Shown here: piece after piece, positions 45,122 through 53,642 of the stretch | Layout of the letters: each line of letters starts with the position of its first letter | How positions within the stretch are numbered: position 1 is the stretch's first letter | Assembly: GCA_963725275.1 (NCBI GenBank) | Contig: CAVRXS010000003.1 | Coordinates: forward strand, 186,001-250,000 | DNA: 64,000 nt | Direction: 5' to 3' | Source: Bog-756 sp963725275 | Lineage (GTDB): Bacteria > Actinomycetota > Acidimicrobiia > Acidimicrobiales > RAAP-2 | Notes under the pieces: model-generated | Told to the model about the DNA's origin: nothing | The model's database searches: none | Seen by the model: only the letters and a program-made list of their open reading frames with translations | Position numbers and translations under genes: made by a program

Positions 45122-45963
45122 CCACCCCAGATCCCACGGTCCTGACCGAGCAGCTCGGGCCGGTGACCCGCCTCACGCTCAACCGGCCGAAACAGCACAA
45201 CCCGCTCACCCCCCGGTGCATCCGCGAGCTGCTCGAGGCCGTCGCACGGGCGGAGAACGATCGGGACGTTCGGGTGATCGTCATCCGTGGCTCGGGACGC
45301 TCGTTCTCCTCGGGCTACGGGATCCTGCCCGACGACATCGAGCCGGTGGAGGGCGGCGCTGCGGTGGGCATCGAGGGCGACGTCGTCGCGATGCTCGAGC
45401 TCGGCGCCGGTTGGGCCAGGATCTGGGACTGCCGGATCCCGGTCATCGCGCAGGTCTACGGAAATTGCCTCGCCGGCGGCACCGACCTGGCGCTGCACTG
45501 CGACATCGTCGTCACCGCCAGCGACGCTCGGCTCGGGTTCCCGCCGGTCCGATCGATGGGGGTGCCACCGACCAACATGTGGCTCTACCACGTGGGACCC
45601 CAATGGACGAAACGCCTGCTGTTCACCGGTGACACGATCAGCGGGGCCGAGGCCGCGGCCATCGGGCTTGCCCAGGCCGCCGTACCCGGTGCGGAGCTCG
45701 ACGACTACACGCTGTCCCTGGCGAATCGGATTGCCCTCGTCGGTCGCGAGCTGCTCACGGCCAACAAGCGAGTGGTGAACGAGGGGATCGAGCTGATGGG
45801 ACGGTCCCGACTCCAGCGATTCGCGGCCCTCAACGACGCCGTGGCCCACCGTGCTCCGGACGCCCGGGCATTCTCGACCCGGGCCGCAGAAGTCGGACTC
45901 CGACAAGCCGTCGTCGAGAGGGACGCGCCGTTCGGTGGAGACGAGCGTCCGGCGCGTAGCTAA
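45118..45963 (+). CDS. enoyl-CoA hydratase/isomerase family protein
   Basis: 281 residues. Crotonase fold with RLTLNRPKQHNPLT, oxyanion hole GSGRSFSSGYG and AQVYGNCLAGGTDLALHCDIVVTASDARLGFPPVRSMGVPP. The typical catalytic Glu position after the GG is Thr-Asp, so it may be an isomerase or a hydratase-like hydrolase and not a classical hydratase. It is the last gene of the operon starting at 42567. Confidence 0.88.
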   Translation: MTTPDPTVLTEQLGPVTRLTLNRPKQHNPLTPRCIRELLEAVARAENDRDVRVIVIRGSGRSFSSGYGILPDDIEPVEGGAAVGIEGDVVAMLELGAGWARIWDCRIPVIAQVYGNCLAGGTDLALHCDIVVTASDARLGFPPVRSMGVPPTNMWLYHVGPQWTKRLLFTGDTISGAEAAAIGLAQAAVPGAELDDYTLSLANRIALVGRELLTANKRVVNEGIELMGRSRLQRFAALNDAVAHRAPDARAFSTRAAEVGLRQAVVERDAPFGGDERPARS

Positions 45964-45991
45964 GCGCACGGTTCTGATCCGGCCCCGTAGC

Positions 45992-46954
45992 CTAGCTGGG
46001 AGCACGTTCTCCATCTCTGAGCGCCGCCGGTGTCATGGCGTGAGGAGACCACAGCACCGCTCGGCTCTCGGGCAGGGCGACGGCAATAGCAGCTTGGACC
46101 TCTTCGCCCTGACGATCTGCTTCTTCGATCGAGGTCCCTGGGGACAGATATCCCTCGACCTCGACAACGAGCGACCGACCTGACCACCGGGCCCGAACGT
46201 GCACATGATCGACGTCCTCGACCGTGAGCGCCGCGGATTCGGCTCTGGACAGGATCTCTGGGTCGACACCATCCATCAGGTGGTTGATCAGTTCCGAGGT
46301 CACCTCCCACCCGACGTGTGCAATGAAGCCGGTAACCACCAAACCGGCGACGGCATCCGCCCAGGGCAAGCCGGCCGCCACGCCGATCAGGCCCAGAAGC
46401 GCTCCGCCCGATGCGATCGCGTCGAGCCACGAATGGCGCGCGTCAGCGAGAAGCGTGGCCGACTGGATCCTGCGACCGACGACAAGCTTGTAACGGGCGA
46501 CGAGTTGATTGCCCGCGATTCCGACAGCAGCGGCAACCATGCCGAGTGCTAGATGCGAGGTCGTGCCGTGGGTCAAGAGCTTGTGGACGCTGATATATGC
46601 CGAAAACGCTGCGCTGGTCCAGATGACGACGGCTACGGCAAGGCCAGCCAGGTCCTCGGCTCTGTTGTACCCGTACGGATGCGATTCGGTCGCCTTCCGG
46701 CGTGAGAGACGCAATCCGACGAACACGGCCAGTGATGTCGAAACATCAGAAAGGTTGTGCAGAGCATCTCCAAGGAGCCCGGCGGAGTGCGCCAGGAGTG
46801 CAATGCCCAGCTCGATTGCACCGGTAACCGAAAGACCGATGGCAGAGAGAAGGAGCGCTCGGTAGGCATCTCGTCGGTCACGCCGGTCACCCACATGGGT
46901 TTGGGGAGGGAACGGACTCCACGTGTGGGTTTCACCAACTCGATGCATCCTCAC
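45992..46954 (-). CDS. cation diffusion facilitator (metal efflux)
   Basis: 320 residues. Six membrane spans with the metal motifs HNLSD in helix 2 and HSWLD in helix 5, then a cytoplasmic domain with VDHVHVRARWSG. It exports Zn/Co/Ni-like divalent ions. The His-rich loop is short. It is controlled by the ArsR gene just upstream, whose stop overlaps its start (ATGA). Confidence 0.92.
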   Translation of the reverse strand: MRMHRVGETHTWSPFPPQTHVGDRRDRRDAYRALLLSAIGLSVTGAIELGIALLAHSAGLLGDALHNLSDVSTSLAVFVGLRLSRRKATESHPYGYNRAEDLAGLAVAVVIWTSAAFSAYISVHKLLTHGTTSHLALGMVAAAVGIAGNQLVARYKLVVGRRIQSATLLADARHSWLDAIASGGALLGLIGVAAGLPWADAVAGLVVTGFIAHVGWEVTSELINHLMDGVDPEILSRAESAALTVEDVDHVHVRARWSGRSLVVEVEGYLSPGTSIEEADRQGEEVQAAIAVALPESRAVLWSPHAMTPAALRDGERAPS

Positions 46955-47310
46955 TCCCCGCTTGCCCGGTCGCCGAGGTCCCGGTCGCCGTGCGTCCTGC
47001 CCGTCACGTGATCGACGTGGAAGAGCGCCTGTTCGAGAAGGTGACGGACGTGATCGTTCTCAGCGGCGTAGAAGACACGGGTGCCATCTCTCCGTAGTGA
47101 GACGAGACGGACGAGTCGCAACTTGGCAAGATGCTGTGACACGGCCGCGGGATTCGCCCCCACATGGTCGGCCAGTTCGTTGACCGAGTGTTCCCCGTGC
47201 AGCAATGCCCAGACGATTCGAAGTCGGGTGCTGTCGGACAGCAGTTTGAAGGTCTCCACTGCAACCGAAACCTGCTCGTCGGACGGATTCCCAACTATCT
47301 GCGTAGACAC
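46951..47310 (-). CDS. ArsR/SmtB family metal-sensing repressor
   Basis: 119 residues from GTG 47310. Winged helix with VNELADHVGANPAAVSQHLAKLRLVRLV. The C-terminal helix has N85-x-H87-x10-H98-x2-H101, the alpha-5 metal site of SmtB/CzrA/NmtR with Asn in place of the first Asp. It should release DNA on binding Zn, Co or Ni and so induce the linked exporter. The AT-rich stretch at 47305-47330 before it is the likely operator. Confidence 0.9.
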   Translation of the reverse strand: MSTQIVGNPSDEQVSVAVETFKLLSDSTRLRIVWALLHGEHSVNELADHVGANPAAVSQHLAKLRLVRLVSLRRDGTRVFYAAENDHVRHLLEQALFHVDHVTGRTHGDRDLGDRASGE

Positions 47311-47534
47311 GCATATAATCGTACAGCATCGGGCCGCCCGGTGAGATTGTGCCGTTGAGCTGCACCAACAAGAATCGAGCGGAGTTCGAGTGCAGCCCAC
47401 CAGACCCGCCCAAGGAGCCGCCGGACCGCGATGTGTTCCGCACCTCGTGCTGGCGCGTCGGCACCGATGGGCCGGGGTTCGTGTCTGTAGGCTCTCCGAA
47501 CCGCATTCTCAGAGCTCACACCGCGAGGCCGACC

Positions 47535-48098
47535 ATGAATGATGCCCACCTCGATTTCTGCGCAAGCCCCGAGTGGCGGACAATTGTCGACGAGATGGTC
47601 CTTCCGGACGCGCTCCGAGATGTCGAACTCGGCCCCGAGGTCATCGAGATCGGTCCGGGACCCGGCTTCACGACCGACGTGCTGCGCATGAGGACCGACC
47701 ATCTCGTCGCAGTCGAGCTCGACCCGAATCTGGCTGCTGCGTTGAAGAGCAGGCTGGCGGGTGCAAACGTCGAGGTTGTCTGCGGTGATGCGACCGAGCT
47801 GGATCTTCCCGCCGATCGATTCAGCGCGGGCGCGTCGTTCCATATGCTCCATCACATCGCGTCAGACGATGCCCAAGATCGCGCATTCGCCGAGTTGGCG
47901 AGGGTGACCCACAAGGGTGGTGTCCTCGTTGCCGCCGACGGAGTATTCAGCGAGGGTTCGTTGGCGTTTCATCAGGACGACACCTATCACCCCATCGATC
48001 CAGACGGGCTTCCTGGTCGCCTCGAACAGGCGGGGTTCGAGTCGGTCAGCGTCGCGATCCACGAGCTCGGGTGGTATTGCAGCGCCGTCGTTGCCTGA
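47535..48098 (+). CDS. class I SAM-dependent methyltransferase
   Basis: 187 residues from ATG 47535. Motif I VIEIGPGPGFTTDVLR, motif II VAVELDPNLAA, VVCGDATELDLP and SFHMLHHI. Similar to ubiquinone/menaquinone-type and phospholipid methyltransferases. The substrate is not readable. It is divergent from the ArsR gene. Confidence 0.9.
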   Translation: MNDAHLDFCASPEWRTIVDEMVLPDALRDVELGPEVIEIGPGPGFTTDVLRMRTDHLVAVELDPNLAAALKSRLAGANVEVVCGDATELDLPADRFSAGASFHMLHHIASDDAQDRAFAELARVTHKGGVLVAADGVFSEGSLAFHQDDTYHPIDPDGLPGRLEQAGFESVSVAIHELGWYCSAVVA

Positions 48099-48166
48099 CC
48101 ACCACATCTGGCGCGTCTGATGGCTCCGAGGAGGGTCTCCTCGCCGAACCCCTTGTCCGACGCGGC

Positions 48167-48197
48167 GTAAAGTGATAGCAATGTGATATCACTTTAC
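48167..48197. promoter_or_regulatory. 11-bp inverted repeat before the SPFH gene
   Basis: GTAAAGTGATA and TATCACTTTAC are perfect arms around 9 bases, which themselves contain another GTGA. It lies 25 bases before the SPFH start, over the expected promoter, and is AT-rich in a GC-rich area. It is a likely operator, and the neighbouring ribbon-helix-helix protein is a candidate binder. Confidence 0.65.
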
Positions 48198-48222
48198 AGC
48201 GAGATGCTCGCCAGGAGGAATC

Positions 48223-49137
48223 ATGAACCAGCCCGTCCCGCCTCGCAGTGACCCCGAGATGGCCGGTCACTCGGTACCCCTCGTCGGGATCCGAGAACGG
48301 CAGGCGTGGGCCGTCAACGGATGGCTCGGCGTCCTTGTCGTCGCCGGTTGTGGCGTAGCCGCAGGCTTCATTGCCGAGAGTTCAGCAGCCAAGGGCGTCG
48401 TCATCATTCCGATCGTGGTGGCCGTCGTCATCCTGTCCTCGCTGGTCATCGTGCAGCCCGGTCAGACCAGGGTCGTGCGGTTCTTCGGGAGCTATATCGG
48501 CACTGTGCGTCGCACCGGCCTGTCATGGATCGTGCCGCTCGCGGACCGGCGGAGCGTCAGTATTCGGGTCAGGAACTTCGAGACGAACCACCTGAAGGTC
48601 AACGATGCCGACGGAAATCCCGTAGAGATCGCCGCCATTGTCGTTTGGCAGGTCGCCGACACCTCGCGTGCTCTCTACGCCGTAGAGGATTATCTCAATT
48701 TCGTGCGGGTTCAGGCCGAGTCAGCGCTACGGCACGTCGCGACGACACATCCCTACGACAACCCCGCCGAGGAAGGCCTCTCGCTGCGGGGCTCGACCGA
48801 AATCGTCGCTGGCGAGCTCTCCGAGGAGGTGGCCCAACGGGTCAGTATCGCCGGGATCGAGATCGTCGAGGTGCGCATCAGCCATCTTGCATACGCCTCA
48901 GAGATCGCCCAAGCCATGTTGCGCCGGCAACAGGCCAATGCTGTGGTCGCGGCACGCTCCCGTATCGTCGATGGCGCCGTAGGAATGGTCGAGATGGCGC
49001 TCGACCGGCTGAGCGAGCGCGGCATCGTCAACCTCGACGAGGAACGCAAAGCGGCGATGGCGAGCAATCTGATGGTGGTTCTTTGTGGTGATCAGCCAGC
49101 CTCACCCGTCGTCAACACCGGGACGCTCTACTCGTAG
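48223..49137 (+). CDS. SPFH/band 7 domain membrane protein
   Basis: 304 residues. Two adjacent membrane segments (about 33-50 and 57-78) precede the band 7 domain: LVIVQPGQTRVVRFFGSYIGTVRRTGLSWIVPLADRRSVSIRVRNFET, AAIVVWQVADTSRALYAVEDYLNFVRVQAESALR, then a helical AQAMLRRQQANAVVAARSRIVDGAVGMVE. Flotillin/stomatin-like proteins build membrane rings or lipid domains. It is followed after 3 bases by a small ribbon-helix-helix protein. Confidence 0.92.
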   Translation: MNQPVPPRSDPEMAGHSVPLVGIRERQAWAVNGWLGVLVVAGCGVAAGFIAESSAAKGVVIIPIVVAVVILSSLVIVQPGQTRVVRFFGSYIGTVRRTGLSWIVPLADRRSVSIRVRNFETNHLKVNDADGNPVEIAAIVVWQVADTSRALYAVEDYLNFVRVQAESALRHVATTHPYDNPAEEGLSLRGSTEIVAGELSEEVAQRVSIAGIEIVEVRISHLAYASEIAQAMLRRQQANAVVAARSRIVDGAVGMVEMALDRLSERGIVNLDEERKAAMASNLMVVLCGDQPASPVVNTGTLYS

Positions 49138-49140
49138 TCC

Positions 49141-49332
49141 GTGAATGAGCGCAAGCAGTTACTGCTGCGAATTGATCCGACCGTCCACGATGCGCTGTCC
49201 AAATGGGCAGCCGATGATCTCCGCAGTCTCAATGCCCACATCGAAATGCTGCTGCGTCGAGCGCTCGACGATGCCGGGCGTATGCCGAAGAAGGCGGCGC
49301 CGATGCCGAAGCGGGGCCGACCGCCCGCTTGA
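49141..49332 (+). CDS. small ribbon-helix-helix (Arc-like) DNA-binding protein
   Basis: 63 residues from GTG 49141. KQLLLRIDPTVHDALSKWAADD and LRSLNAHIEMLLRRALDDAG form one beta strand and two helices of the RHH fold, with a basic Pro/Lys-rich tail. It is co-transcribed with the SPFH gene and may bind the inverted repeat upstream of it. Arc/CopG proteins are often antitoxins, but there is no toxin here. Confidence 0.85.
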   Translation: MNERKQLLLRIDPTVHDALSKWAADDLRSLNAHIEMLLRRALDDAGRMPKKAAPMPKRGRPPA

Positions 49333-49368
49333 GGTCTGACGAAGGCCGCATCTGTTGCCGTGCCTGGG

Positions 49369-49749
49369 TCAGGATGCCACCGGGAGTCCGAGCAGAGTTG
49401 ACGGCAGGACGGAGAGAAGCTGGCCGTCCCGGATCGTCGGCCAGCCGCCAAACATCTCTGAGAACTCATCGACGTCGTCGTCTCCGGGCAGACGACGAAG
49501 ACCGAGCACGTCCTCGAGGGTCAACCCGGTCTCCAATGCCGTGTACAAGGCAGCGATCGAGGCCAACGAGAACCCCTCGTGCTGGAGACGAAGGACCGTC
49601 CGAAGGCGATCGAGGTGCTCGGGACCATAGAAACCGGTACGGCCCACTATCTGCGGCTTCGACAGGAGGCCCTGTGTCTGAAGGGCCCGAACGTTGCGCC
49701 CGGTTGTTCCTGCCTGCCGGGCAAGTTCGTCGACGGTGACACCGCTCAC
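49369..49749 (-). CDS. MerR family transcriptional regulator
   Basis: 126 residues from GTG 49749. TVDELARQAGTTGRNVRALQTQGLLSKPQIVGRTGFYGPEHLDRLRTVLRLQHEGFSLASIAAL is the MerR DNA-binding domain followed by its helix. The rest is short. It is divergent from a hotdog-fold dehydratase gene; TAACA-N8-TGTTA at 49760-49777 between the two starts may be its site. Confidence 0.88.
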   Translation of the reverse strand: MSGVTVDELARQAGTTGRNVRALQTQGLLSKPQIVGRTGFYGPEHLDRLRTVLRLQHEGFSLASIAALYTALETGLTLEDVLGLRRLPGDDDVDEFSEMFGGWPTIRDGQLLSVLPSTLLGLPVAS

Positions 49750-49818
49750 GAGTTGACTATAACACAAAATGATGTTACATCTATCTCTGACAGTACCCGA
49801 GATCCGCAAGGAGGAGCC

Positions 49819-50679
49819 ATGCCCCTGAACCTCGATGCAGTGGGGTCACAGTCTCCACCGAGCGTGCGCAGCTGGACCTCGACCGACTGCCTGCTCTACG
49901 CCCTCGGGGTGGGTGCAGGCTCCCTCGACGCAGCCGGCTTCGAGCTCGAGTTCACGACCGAGAATTCCGCTGACGTCTCCCAGCAGGTTCTTCCGACATA
50001 TGCCGCAGTCGCCGGTGCCGGAGGCGCCTCGAGGTCGTCGATGGGAGATTTCGACCCTGCCATGCTCGTGCACGCCGAGCAGTCGATCGAGCTCCACGGC
50101 ACGATCCCGACAGAGGCGACAGTCACCACCACGTCGACGCTCACCTCGATCTATGACAAGGGCTCGGGGGCACTCGTCTGCTTCAGAGCGGAATCGGTGA
50201 ATGCAGAAACCGGCATGCCTCTGTTCTCCACCGGAACGGGTCTGTTCGTTCGCGGCGAAGGCGGCTTCGGAGGCGAGCGCGGACCGGCGTCAACGAGGGA
50301 GCCTCTGCCTTCTCGTACAGCAGACGAGGTCATCACCTATGGCACTCGTCCCGATCAGGCTCTCCTCTACAGGCTCTCTGGCGACCGCAATCCCCTTCAC
50401 TCCGATCCCGCGTTCGCCAAGCGCGCTGGTTTCGACCGTCCCATCCTCCACGGTCTTTGCACGTACGGATTCGTCGGGCGCGCCCTCCTCCACACCCTGT
50501 GTGCATCAGATCCGGGGCGATTCCGGTCCATGTACGGCCGCTTCTCCCGGCCCACCTACCCAGGTGACACGCTCACCATCTCCATATGGGTCGAGGGCTC
50601 CACAGCTCGCTTCCGCGCCGACAACCAACTGGGCGAGACGGTGATCGACGCGGGATCATGCGAATTCCTGCTCCGATAG
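49819..50679 (+). CDS. (R)-specific enoyl-CoA hydratase / MaoC family dehydratase
   Basis: 286 residues, a double hotdog. The C-terminal half has the hydratase 2 motif LSGDRNPLHSDPAFAKRAGFDRPILHGLCTYG with catalytic Asp and His. The N-terminal hotdog has LEFTTENSADVSQQVLPTYAAVAG. It is the type II (MFE-2-like) hydratase layout acting on 2-enoyl-CoA. A strong AAGGAGGA site precedes ATG 49819. It is likely controlled by the divergent MerR regulator. Confidence 0.9.
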   Translation: MPLNLDAVGSQSPPSVRSWTSTDCLLYALGVGAGSLDAAGFELEFTTENSADVSQQVLPTYAAVAGAGGASRSSMGDFDPAMLVHAEQSIELHGTIPTEATVTTTSTLTSIYDKGSGALVCFRAESVNAETGMPLFSTGTGLFVRGEGGFGGERGPASTREPLPSRTADEVITYGTRPDQALLYRLSGDRNPLHSDPAFAKRAGFDRPILHGLCTYGFVGRALLHTLCASDPGRFRSMYGRFSRPTYPGDTLTISIWVEGSTARFRADNQLGETVIDAGSCEFLLR

Positions 50680-50952
50680 GGGCAAGCCAGCGTGGACTGA
50701 CCGATCTCCCTCCAGCTTGCGGAGCGGCGTCAATGAGGAAGGAGAACGCCACGGGGGGCAACCTTCGCCGGGCGCGTCGGAGCAGGTCAAGGTGGATGTG
50801 GCAGTCAACGGATCCAGCGGCTCAACATCCAGCAGCGGGACCGGATTGCCAGCGGTATCGTCGCGCGGAGTCAGGTTGATGGTGGAGTCGGTTTTCTCCA
50901 ACGGGGAACCGATCGGCAAGGCTCCACATGGAACCTGAAGTCGGAGGGTCCC

Positions 50953-52035
50953 ATGGCATCGCGCAAGGCGACCGTAACGGGTCTCGGCATTCTCGTTCTC
51001 AGCACCTGCCCAGGGGTTGGGATCGCTGGTCCGGCATTCGCCTCTTCGACGGGAACAGCTCCAACATCCGTTGCGGTGACCGCAGCCAACGGCACACCCT
51101 CGAAGGCCGCAGAGGATGCGAGCATCACCGTCGAGGCGACAGTCAGAGCCAATCCGGCTACCGGTCATCCCGGGACTGCCGTGAGAGTAACCGGCGCAGG
51201 GTTCCTGCCCGGAGAGAGCGTCAACGTCCTCTACACGATCTTCGGCAAACCGTCAGCGGCCCTCTGTCTCCCGGTGAAGGTGGCCTCCGATGGAACCTTC
51301 AGCTGCGCCGGGAGCATCCCTTCGGGCCAGAGAGCGGGGTGGGACGGCCGCCACAACATCATCGCGACGGGAGAGACGTCGAAGATCACCGCGAAAGGCG
51401 CGTTCACTCTCACCGGCGGCGTGGACCAGCCGACACTCTCGGTTGGTCCAACGTTGCTGAGAGGCAGACAGCCAGTTCACGCGTCAGGTACCAGATGGGC
51501 TGACCGTGTCCTGGATCTCCTCCAATGCGGGTACGCCCCTGCAGCCGGCTGCAAACTGATCGGGGACGTTCAAGTCCGGAACGGGGACTGGTCGCTCAGC
51601 TACGGCGCGATCGAGGGCTTGCTGGTTGCCAGCGATGAGGGGCCTACGCTCTGTGGCGTTGTGGGAGGGTCTGGTTGCTACGTCAAGGTGACGCAAGGTC
51701 CGCTTACCCTGACCGCCCCACTCACATTCGCGACTGTGAACGTCACGATCTCTCCCAGTGAAAACAGCTATCAAACTGGCTCAAGCGTTACAGTCGATGC
51801 CAAGAACTTCCCGTCCGACGATCACGTCGAGATCGAGATGTGCGGTCAATCGACGCTCACTTGCGGTGACGATGCAACTGGTCTGACAAATGATGCAGGC
51901 GGTGTGTCATTCCAAAATTACAGCCTCGTGTGTGTCGATTTCGACCCGAGCGGCGATTGCTACATTTTGGCTTCGGATCAGTCCTACGGTGGCGGAGACC
52001 TGGCCGCCAGCATCTCGTTCTCTACGTATCCGTAG
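50953..52035 (+). CDS. secreted protein with Ig-like (neocarzinostatin/IPT-type) repeats
   Basis: 360 residues. A signal peptide (about 1-33, cleaved after GPAFA) is followed by domains such as RANPATGHPGTAVRVTGAGFLPGESVNVLYTI (about 65-110) and ISPSENSYQTGSSVTVDAKNFPSDDHVEIEMCGQ (about 265-300), each with pairs of Cys. The repeats resemble neocarzinostatin-type beta-sandwiches. Lower G+C than its neighbours in the last 300 bases. Function unknown. The 270 bases before it hold nothing convincing. Confidence 0.8.
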   Translation: MASRKATVTGLGILVLSTCPGVGIAGPAFASSTGTAPTSVAVTAANGTPSKAAEDASITVEATVRANPATGHPGTAVRVTGAGFLPGESVNVLYTIFGKPSAALCLPVKVASDGTFSCAGSIPSGQRAGWDGRHNIIATGETSKITAKGAFTLTGGVDQPTLSVGPTLLRGRQPVHASGTRWADRVLDLLQCGYAPAAGCKLIGDVQVRNGDWSLSYGAIEGLLVASDEGPTLCGVVGGSGCYVKVTQGPLTLTAPLTFATVNVTISPSENSYQTGSSVTVDAKNFPSDDHVEIEMCGQSTLTCGDDATGLTNDAGGVSFQNYSLVCVDFDPSGDCYILASDQSYGGGDLAASISFSTYP

Positions 52036-52190
52036 ATGAGGTTCTGCCACACCCGATCCTGTGCCCGACAAGGTGGAGCTCGGTTGCGACGCGTTTCAGC
52101 TGATCCGTCTCCAGTCCGAACCACCGCCGATGTCTCATTCGCACACGAGAGAGCTCTCCAAATGCTCGGACGTGCCGATCATGGACTGCT

Positions 52191-52829
52191 TCACCGGCGT
52201 CTCACCAGAAGGTATGACCGGTGACTCGGATGTTCCGCACCGGGATGGGGGGCACGGTCGAGTCGAGCCGTTGACTCCAGGCCCGCCCTGGCGAGCGCAG
52301 CGAGCTCCTCAGCGGGATCGAGGAACCGAAAGGTGAGGTCGACGCCGTGACCCCACCACTCCGTACGGGTTCTGACAGCCCCGACTGCGCTTTCGTCATC
52401 AAAAACGTGAAAGGCAACGAGAGCATGTCCGCCCGGACGGAGCACGCGGGCGAACTCCGAGTACGCGGCGTCCCGTTCCGCAGAGTCGAGGTGTATCACC
52501 GCGTAGAAGCAGACGATCGCCTCCAGGCTCGAGGGCGCGAGGGGAAGAGCACCCATGTCGCCGGCCGCGGCGGGAACGTTTGCTTCCCGGGTGGCCGCGG
52601 TGCACATCCGGGGTGAGATATCGACGCCGACAGTCCGAAGCCCGAAGCTGCGCAGGTACGCCCCCACATGGCCGGGGCCGCACCCGACGTCCGCGACCGG
52701 TCCTCGGCCCGCCAACTCGGCGACGACACCGAGCAGCGCACGGTCCAGGGGCTTACTGTCGAGCTCCGAGCCGAATTCCGCCGCGTAGCGCTCAGCGACA
52801 GCGTCGTAGCTGCGACGTCGGTCATCCAT
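52191..52829 (-). CDS. class I SAM-dependent methyltransferase
   Basis: 212 residues from ATG 52829. Motif I GPVADVGCGPGHVGAYLRSFG, motif II TVGVDISPRMC, GDMGALPLAPSSLEAIVCFYAVIHL, FARVLRPGGHALVAFHVFDD. Typical of small-molecule methyltransferases. It overlaps the GNAT gene upstream by 8 bases, suggesting co-translation. Substrate unknown. Confidence 0.9.
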   Translation of the reverse strand: MDDRRRSYDAVAERYAAEFGSELDSKPLDRALLGVVAELAGRGPVADVGCGPGHVGAYLRSFGLRTVGVDISPRMCTAATREANVPAAAGDMGALPLAPSSLEAIVCFYAVIHLDSAERDAAYSEFARVLRPGGHALVAFHVFDDESAVGAVRTRTEWWGHGVDLTFRFLDPAEELAALARAGLESTARLDRAPHPGAEHPSHRSYLLVRRR

Positions 52830-53457
52830 TGGTGCCGTCAGCCTCAACCAGACCCAACCGGTTCCTGAGCCGTTCTTCACAGGCGGGCCACTCCGAATCG
52901 ACGATGGAGTACATCGCCGAGTCCCGCAGCTGTCCCTCCTCGCCCGGCGCCCACGACCGCGACCAGTTCCGCAGGATGCCTTCGAAGTGTGCGCCGAGCC
53001 CTTCGATTGCTCGACGGGACCGCTCGTTGCGGGCATCCGTCTTGAGATCGACCCGAGCGACACCCAACTGCTCGAAGGCATGCCTGATGAGGAGGAGCTT
53101 GGACTCGAGGTTGATCCCGGTGCCCTGCGCTGAGCCTGCGAGCCACGTCCATCCGATCTCGACCGCAGAGGGCTCAGCCCGGTCGGGCCACGGACGGAGG
53201 TCCCAGTAGGCGGTACACCCCACCGCTCGTTCATCGGTCAACCGGACCTGAGCGAAGGGCATCAGAGTGCCGTCCTCGGCCCGTTCGAACTGGGCCTCGA
53301 GGTACGCCGCCATCTCGGACCCTCGGGGGACCCAGGTGAAGCCGTACGCGCTGCGATCCTCTTCTGCTGCGACCGCGAGGTCAGTTGCGTGTCGCTCCGA
53401 GAGAGGCTCCAATCGCACCAGAACTCCGTGAAGTGTCACCTCCGGCAACAGGCTCAT
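52822..53457 (-). CDS. GNAT family N-acetyltransferase (RimJ-like)
   Basis: 211 residues: VTLHGVLVRLEPLSERHATDLA, AVEIGWTWLAGSAQGTGINLESKLLLIRHAFEQLGVARVDLKTDARNERSRRAIEGLGA is the ribosomal-protein-type acetyltransferase pattern with CoA pocket. The neighbour is a methyltransferase gene that it overlaps by 8 bases. Substrate unknown. Confidence 0.92.
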   Translation of the reverse strand: MSLLPEVTLHGVLVRLEPLSERHATDLAVAAEEDRSAYGFTWVPRGSEMAAYLEAQFERAEDGTLMPFAQVRLTDERAVGCTAYWDLRPWPDRAEPSAVEIGWTWLAGSAQGTGINLESKLLLIRHAFEQLGVARVDLKTDARNERSRRAIEGLGAHFEGILRNWSRSWAPGEEGQLRDSAMYSIVDSEWPACEERLRNRLGLVEADGTNG

Positions 53458-53642
53458 GGGCCCTCCTCATCGCTCCTGGCATTGGCACCTTGCCGCAAGG
53501 CAGGTTGCCGGACCGTCGCAGGGCCAGGTCCCTCGGATCCTCTGGATGAACAGCACCAGGATATCGCAATGCGTTCGGCCACCTGAGAGGTCGACGACCA
53601 TCGTGTCGCCACCCACGGGGTCACTTCTCTAGTCTGGGCGCA

